Origin: Chitinimonas viridis
Lineage (GTDB): Bacteria > Pseudomonadota > Gammaproteobacteria > Burkholderiales > Chitinimonadaceae
Direction of reading: 5' to 3'
DNA length: 64,000 bases
NCBI RefSeq assembly: GCF_030409555.1
Contig: NZ_JAUFPU010000019.1
Location: 1-64,000 of the forward strand
The notes under the pieces are model-generated. The model was given only the letters and a program-made list of their open reading frames with translations, was not told the origin of the DNA and did not search any database. Numbering within the stretch: the stretch's first letter is position 1; every line of letters starts with the position of its first letter. Made by a program: the position numbers and the translations under genes. Of this stretch, positions 59,851 through 64,000 are shown in pieces.

Positions 59851-60303
59851 ATGCAAAACTTCGACTTCTCCCCCCTGTATCGTTCCGCCATAGGTTATGA
59901 CCGCCTGGCCCACATGATGGATGAGGCGCTGCGCAATGATGCACAGCCCAGCTATCCACCCTACAACATCGAGTTGCTGGGCGACGACCAGTACCGTATC
60001 TCTATGGCGGTTGCCGGCTTTGACCGTAGCGAACTGGATATCGAGATAGAGCGCGACACGCTCAAGGTGGTCGGCCGCAAGCAACGCGCCGATGCCAAGC
60101 CCACCTTTCTGCACAGAGGCATTGCCACCCGCGACTTCGAGCACCGCTTCCGCCTGGCCGATCATGTAAAGGTCGTCAGCGCCGCTCTCGAGAATGGCCT
60201 GCTCAATATCGAGCTGGTGCGAGAGATCCCCGAGGTGCTGAAACCGCGAAAGATCGCCATTGATGGCGACAATGTGCATATGCTGGAGCGCAGGGTTGCA
60301 TAA
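59851..60303 (+). CDS. Small heat-shock protein, Hsp20/IbpA type
   Basis: A holdase chaperone of 150 residues. The start MQNFDFSPLYRSAIGYDRL is the IbpA signature. The alpha-crystallin domain has YRISMAVAGFDRSELDIEI, LHRGIATRDFEHRFRLADHV and the ENGLLNIELVREIPE strand, with the C-terminal KPRKIAI as the I-x-I-like anchor. It has its own heat-shock promoter and probably a thermosensing leader, and ends at a hairpin terminator. Confidence 0.95.
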   Translation: MQNFDFSPLYRSAIGYDRLAHMMDEALRNDAQPSYPPYNIELLGDDQYRISMAVAGFDRSELDIEIERDTLKVVGRKQRADAKPTFLHRGIATRDFEHRFRLADHVKVVSAALENGLLNIELVREIPEVLKPRKIAIDGDNVHMLERRVA

Positions 60304-60327
60304 GACCTAGCACATTGATGGATAACA

Positions 60328-60354
60328 CTATGGCCGGGATATCCCCGGCCATAG
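60328..60354 (+). terminator. Terminator after hsp20
   Basis: CTATGGCCGGG, loop ATATC, CCCGGCCATAG, then TCATTTT. A perfect 11-bp stem 24 bp past the stop. Confidence 0.85.
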
Positions 60355-60530
60355 TCATTTTGGCCGGTTGTAGCGGTTGATGCGATTCTCATGTGGGCAG
60401 GGTTGCTGAGGGCGGTACCCACTAGAGTGTGTAGATAAGCCTTGTATATATCCCCACTGCCTGTAGGCTTATTAAGCTATGGCATGCTGGAGGAAGCACG
60501 CCGGGCTTAACCTCAACCGGAACTGGCTAA

Positions 60531-62114
60531 ATGAGAAAAAACTTGCCTGTCACCGAGGTGGAGCATCATCTCGACCCTAAGCGCCCCGTGGTCACCAAGA
60601 CCGATCTGAAGGGCATTATTCGTTATGCCAACCCGGCATTCATCGAGATCAGTGGTTTCCAGAAAGATGAACTGCTTGGGAGCTCACATAATCTCGTCCG
60701 TCATCCAGACATGCCACCTGAAGCCTTCGCCGACATGTGGCGTACTCTTCAGTCGGATTTGCCCTGGCGAGGACTCGTTAAGAACCGCTGCAAGAATGGT
60801 GATTACTATTGGGTAGAGGCCTATGCCACCCCACTCTATGAGCAGGGGCAGAAAGTGGGCTATATGTCGGTCCGCAACCGGCCTGATGCCGCCGAGGTCA
60901 GGCGCACCGATGCACTTTATCGCGCCATAAACCAGAAGCAGCAGGCTTTTCCTGCTACGCGTGCGGCACGGCGGATACCCATGGCGGCCCGCATGCTGGC
61001 ACTGGCGCTTGTACCGGTACTGCTGATGGATGGCTTGCCTCTGTTGGGTAGCCCGTTCTGGCTGACCGCCTTTACCGGACTCGTTGTCGCGGGCGGTTTG
61101 GGTGTCTGGACATGGCTGGGCATGCAAGTGCCGTTGCAGCGGGCCGACTTGGCCTTGCGCAAACTGTCTGAGGGCGACTTTCGTTTTGAACTGGATACCG
61201 ATGCCGCGCGTGAATATGCGCAGCTGCTGAACGGCCTCAAGTCCATGCAGATCAATTTGCGCGCCGTCATGTCCGATGTGGTCTCCGCGGCAGACAGCGT
61301 CAGCGACCAGTCCCGCTCGGTAAACCAGGAGGTGGCGGATGTGGTGCATCGGGGCAACCAGCAGTCTGATGGTATTGCCAGTGTGGCGGCGGCATTGGAG
61401 CAGTTGTCGGTCTCGGTGAATGAAATATCCGAGGCAACCACGCGTAGCTCACACCACGCGCAGACCACCATGACGCTGGTGGGGGAGGGGGTGGGTGCCA
61501 TGCATTCTACCCTTTCGGTCAGTCATGAGCTGGTGGAGCGGGTACACGGTGCGCAGGACGTCATCGATCAATTGAGCCACGAGGTTCTGGCCATCAACAA
61601 AGTGACCCTGACTATCAAGGAAATCGCCGATCAGACCAATCTGTTGGCCCTCAATGCCGCCATCGAAGCGGCAAGGGCAGGTGAAACCGGGCGCGGTTTT
61701 GCGGTAGTGGCCGACGAGGTGCGCAAGTTGGCAGAGCGCACCACGCAAAGCACCACCGAAATCGCCACAACCATAGGCCGCATAGTAGGCCAGACCAATA
61801 CTGCGCTATCGGCCATGCAACTTGCGACAGGCAAGGTGGAGGAGAGCACCCGCTATATTCATCAGAGCCATGCTGCGCTGGATGCGATCAAGATTTCCAG
61901 TGAAGAGGTGTCAGCGTCGGCCCAGGATATTGCCAATATGCTGAGCCAGCAAAGCCAGGCCTCGGGTGAGGTTGCCCGTAGCATGGAGCGCATGAGTGCC
62001 CTGACCGAAGAGAACAGCAATAGCATGGGGGCGGCTGGCGGTTCGGTGGAGCAGTTGTCGGAAACTGCCGGAGAGCTGCACCTGCTGGTCAAGCATTTCG
62101 AGCGTGGCTTGTAG
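60531..62114 (+). CDS. aer: Aer-like PAS chemoreceptor (aerotaxis/energy taxis)
   Basis: A protein of 527 residues. The N-terminal PAS domain (about 15-120) carries the Aer pattern [37 protein letters not shown] and [20 protein letters not shown], which binds FAD in E. coli Aer. Two close membrane helices lie at about 150-200, then a HAMP-like linker. The signalling hairpin tip is [36 protein letters not shown]. It should report redox or oxygen state to CheA. Confidence 0.93.
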   Translation: MRKNLPVTEVEHHLDPKRPVVTKTDLKGIIRYANPAFIEISGFQKDELLGSSHNLVRHPDMPPEAFADMWRTLQSDLPWRGLVKNRCKNGDYYWVEAYATPLYEQGQKVGYMSVRNRPDAAEVRRTDALYRAINQKQQAFPATRAARRIPMAARMLALALVPVLLMDGLPLLGSPFWLTAFTGLVVAGGLGVWTWLGMQVPLQRADLALRKLSEGDFRFELDTDAAREYAQLLNGLKSMQINLRAVMSDVVSAADSVSDQSRSVNQEVADVVHRGNQQSDGIASVAAALEQLSVSVNEISEATTRSSHHAQTTMTLVGEGVGAMHSTLSVSHELVERVHGAQDVIDQLSHEVLAINKVTLTIKEIADQTNLLALNAAIEAARAGETGRGFAVVADEVRKLAERTTQSTTEIATTIGRIVGQTNTALSAMQLATGKVEESTRYIHQSHAALDAIKISSEEVSASAQDIANMLSQQSQASGEVARSMERMSALTEENSNSMGAAGGSVEQLSETAGELHLLVKHFERGL

Positions 62115-62141
62115 CGGTACCTTGGTCGGTGCATTGCTATC

Positions 62142-62426
62142 ATGGTGGGGATAACTCTGGCGTATCTATTCCTGCTTTCTGTACTGCTAAGCGCGGCCAC
62201 CCTGGTGGCCTATGCCTGGGACAAGGCCATGGCGGTACGGGCTGGGCGTCGTATTCCGGAGCGCCAGCTGCACCTGTTGGCAGCGTTAGGCGGCTGGCCT
62301 GGTGCGCTACTGGCGCAGCGATGGCTACGCCATAAAAACCGTAAGGCCGGGTTTCAGCTTGTTTTCTGGTTGTCGGTCCTGCTCAACCTGTCTGGCTGGG
62401 CGGGCTATTACTGGCTAGCAAGCTGA
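62142..62426 (+). CDS. DUF1294-family small membrane protein
   Basis: A protein of 94 residues. Family pattern: a first helix, then VAYAWDKAMA, GRRIPERQLHLLAALGGWPGA, RHKNRKAGFQLVFW and a final helix. The function is unknown; homologues are often fused to a cold-shock domain, which is absent here. It is 27 bp after the Aer-like gene. A GGGaCGCTTC/GAAGCGcCCC hairpin lies in the convergent gap at about 62450-62500. Confidence 0.88.
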   Translation: MVGITLAYLFLLSVLLSAATLVAYAWDKAMAVRAGRRIPERQLHLLAALGGWPGALLAQRWLRHKNRKAGFQLVFWLSVLLNLSGWAGYYWLAS

Positions 62427-62516
62427 ACGCCCCTTTGTGCGCCGACCCATGGGACGCTTCCTGATGCCGAGGTTCAGGCGAGGTTTGGAGAAGCGCCCCA
62501 TGAGCAACCGCTACGC

Positions 62517-63296
62517 TCAATAACCCACGCCCAGAATGATGTTGCCTGCGGCGATATGCGCTGTGACAGGTTGGTGCGTTGGCCAAGCCTTCACTTTGTC
62601 TACCTGGGCTACCAGGCTGAGACCATTGCTCAGCAAGACGGCGACTTCTGCCTGCCCTGACTCACGCAACAAGGGGCTGATATGGCCGTGCAGGGTATTG
62701 TCACTCGGAACCTCTGACCGATTGTGCCCGGCAGTCAGGCGTACCCAGGAGGCTTTGACCAGGGCCGCAACAGCGCTGCCGGGCTTTAGCTCCAGCAATT
62801 CGGTGCTCTCGCGGGTGATAGTGGCAAGTAGGGTGAGATCGCCTGGCAGGGTAAGCGTGATCTGATCATTGCTACGTCCCGGCGCAATATGGCTGACCGT
62901 GCCATAGAGCTGATTGCGGGCGCTGGTTTTAAGCATGAGCTTACGCAGCGTTTGCAGGCTGCTCGCGGCGTCGGGCAGGGCAGCCAGATCGCGCAGCAGG
63001 CTACGTTGCAATTGCTCCATGGCGCGATAGACGCTGATCAGATGTCGCCCGGCAGGAGTTAACTGGGCGCCGCCGCCCCCTTTGCCACCGATATTGGTAC
63101 TGACTAACGGGGTTTCGCTCAATCCATTCAAATCATCCAGCGCATTCCAGGCGCCGCGATAGCTGAGCCCTGCCGCCTTGGCGGCCTGGCTGATGGAACC
63201 GCTCTCGGCGATGGCTTCCAATAGCAGTATGCGGTTGGCAGGTATGGGCGAGCCGCCTTCGGTGCCCAGTGCAGGGATCAGCGGCAGGGTAGCCAT
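62517..63296 (-). CDS. modE: Molybdate-responsive transcriptional regulator ModE
   Basis: A protein of 259 residues. The LysR-like winged helix is N-terminal (ILLLEAIAESGSISQAAKAA, GLSYRGAWNALDDLNGL, GGKGGGGAQLTPAG). Two TOBE/Mop-type molybdate-binding segments are C-terminal (SARNQLYGTVSHIAPGRSND and the second ending AHIAAGNIILGVGY). It represses modABC when molybdate is plentiful. It is divergent from modA, with a ModE operator between the starts. Confidence 0.95.
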   Translation of the reverse strand: MATLPLIPALGTEGGSPIPANRILLLEAIAESGSISQAAKAAGLSYRGAWNALDDLNGLSETPLVSTNIGGKGGGGAQLTPAGRHLISVYRAMEQLQRSLLRDLAALPDAASSLQTLRKLMLKTSARNQLYGTVSHIAPGRSNDQITLTLPGDLTLLATITRESTELLELKPGSAVAALVKASWVRLTAGHNRSEVPSDNTLHGHISPLLRESGQAEVAVLLSNGLSLVAQVDKVKAWPTHQPVTAHIAAGNIILGVGY

Positions 63297-63346
63297 GGGG
63301 CTTGGGGTAGACTGTAGATGGGCATGACATCATTGTAGGGCACTTG

Positions 63347-64000
<654 letters not shown>

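Noticed and set aside
62427-62516. Hairpin between DUF1294 and modE as a firm terminator
   Set aside because: The stem is interrupted, the loop is long and there is no T-run; it is mentioned only in the DUF1294 entry.

Overview
The window (64 kb, GC-rich, dense single-direction gene runs) looks like chromosomal DNA of a betaproteobacterium. The evidence is gene content and order: ubiC-ubiA, lysS next to prfB with its frameshift site, pmbA divergent from darP-mogA, kbl-tdh, modE divergent from modA, and an AcrAB-type pump with a lipoprotein outer-membrane channel. I cannot fix the genus from sequence alone. Free-living, chitin- or water-associated Neisseriales/Burkholderiales relatives would fit the many sensors and chemoreceptors.

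Layout. 1-687: end-clipped T6SS spike vgrG. 1410-5738: minus-strand run (solute-binding protein, ubiC, ubiA, hydrolase, Ser/Thr kinase with a cyclic-nucleotide-type domain). 5798-8687: AraC regulator, azlCD exporter, EEP hydrolase. 8701-11290: thioesterase, then a three-gene HupE/anchor/small secreted protein cluster. 11564-13765: katG. 14151-15728: PadR/HAAS operon with three small membrane or secreted ORFs. 15754-19306: second solute-binding protein, lysS, prfB. 19632-20984: secreted beta-helix protein. 21092-34350: a 13-kb cluster of six two-component genes. 34473-40700: DegV, an ABC exporter, an MFS-PlsC fusion, DUF2145 and a partner. 41056-43056: chemoreceptor. 43302-45646: threonine catabolism (kbl-tdh). 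46098-49040: small membrane protein, mogA, darP, pmbA. 49141-52389: third solute-binding protein, PH-domain protein, heme-type chemoreceptor. 52547-59273: RND efflux operon and its TetR regulator. 59851-62426: Hsp20, Aer-like receptor, DUF1294. 62517-64000: modE and clipped modA around a ModE operator.

The most unusual things are not classical genes. Two families of short, transposase-less, hairpin-forming elements sit between genes. Family A has copies at 1068-1178, 9244-9353 and 40736-40859. Family B has a 278-bp copy at 45739-46016, a 50-bp copy at 52390-52439 and a solo end at 41014-41028. Most have terminal repeats starting GAG(C) and are flanked by short T/A-rich duplications, often TNA. 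The 50-bp element sits exactly behind a stop codon and appears to have duplicated that TGA. The second highlight is the sensor-kinase cluster: two REC-REC-kinase proteins lie next to three sensor kinases that share an unnamed C-terminal helical module ending in a YDYD-type motif, with an HD-GYP output protein downstream.

Regulatory sites visible by eye include tandem palindromes over the PadR-operon promoter, an OxyR-like half-site before katG, an AcrR-like operator before the pump, a heat-shock promoter and a possible RNA thermometer before hsp20, and a very long ModE palindrome.
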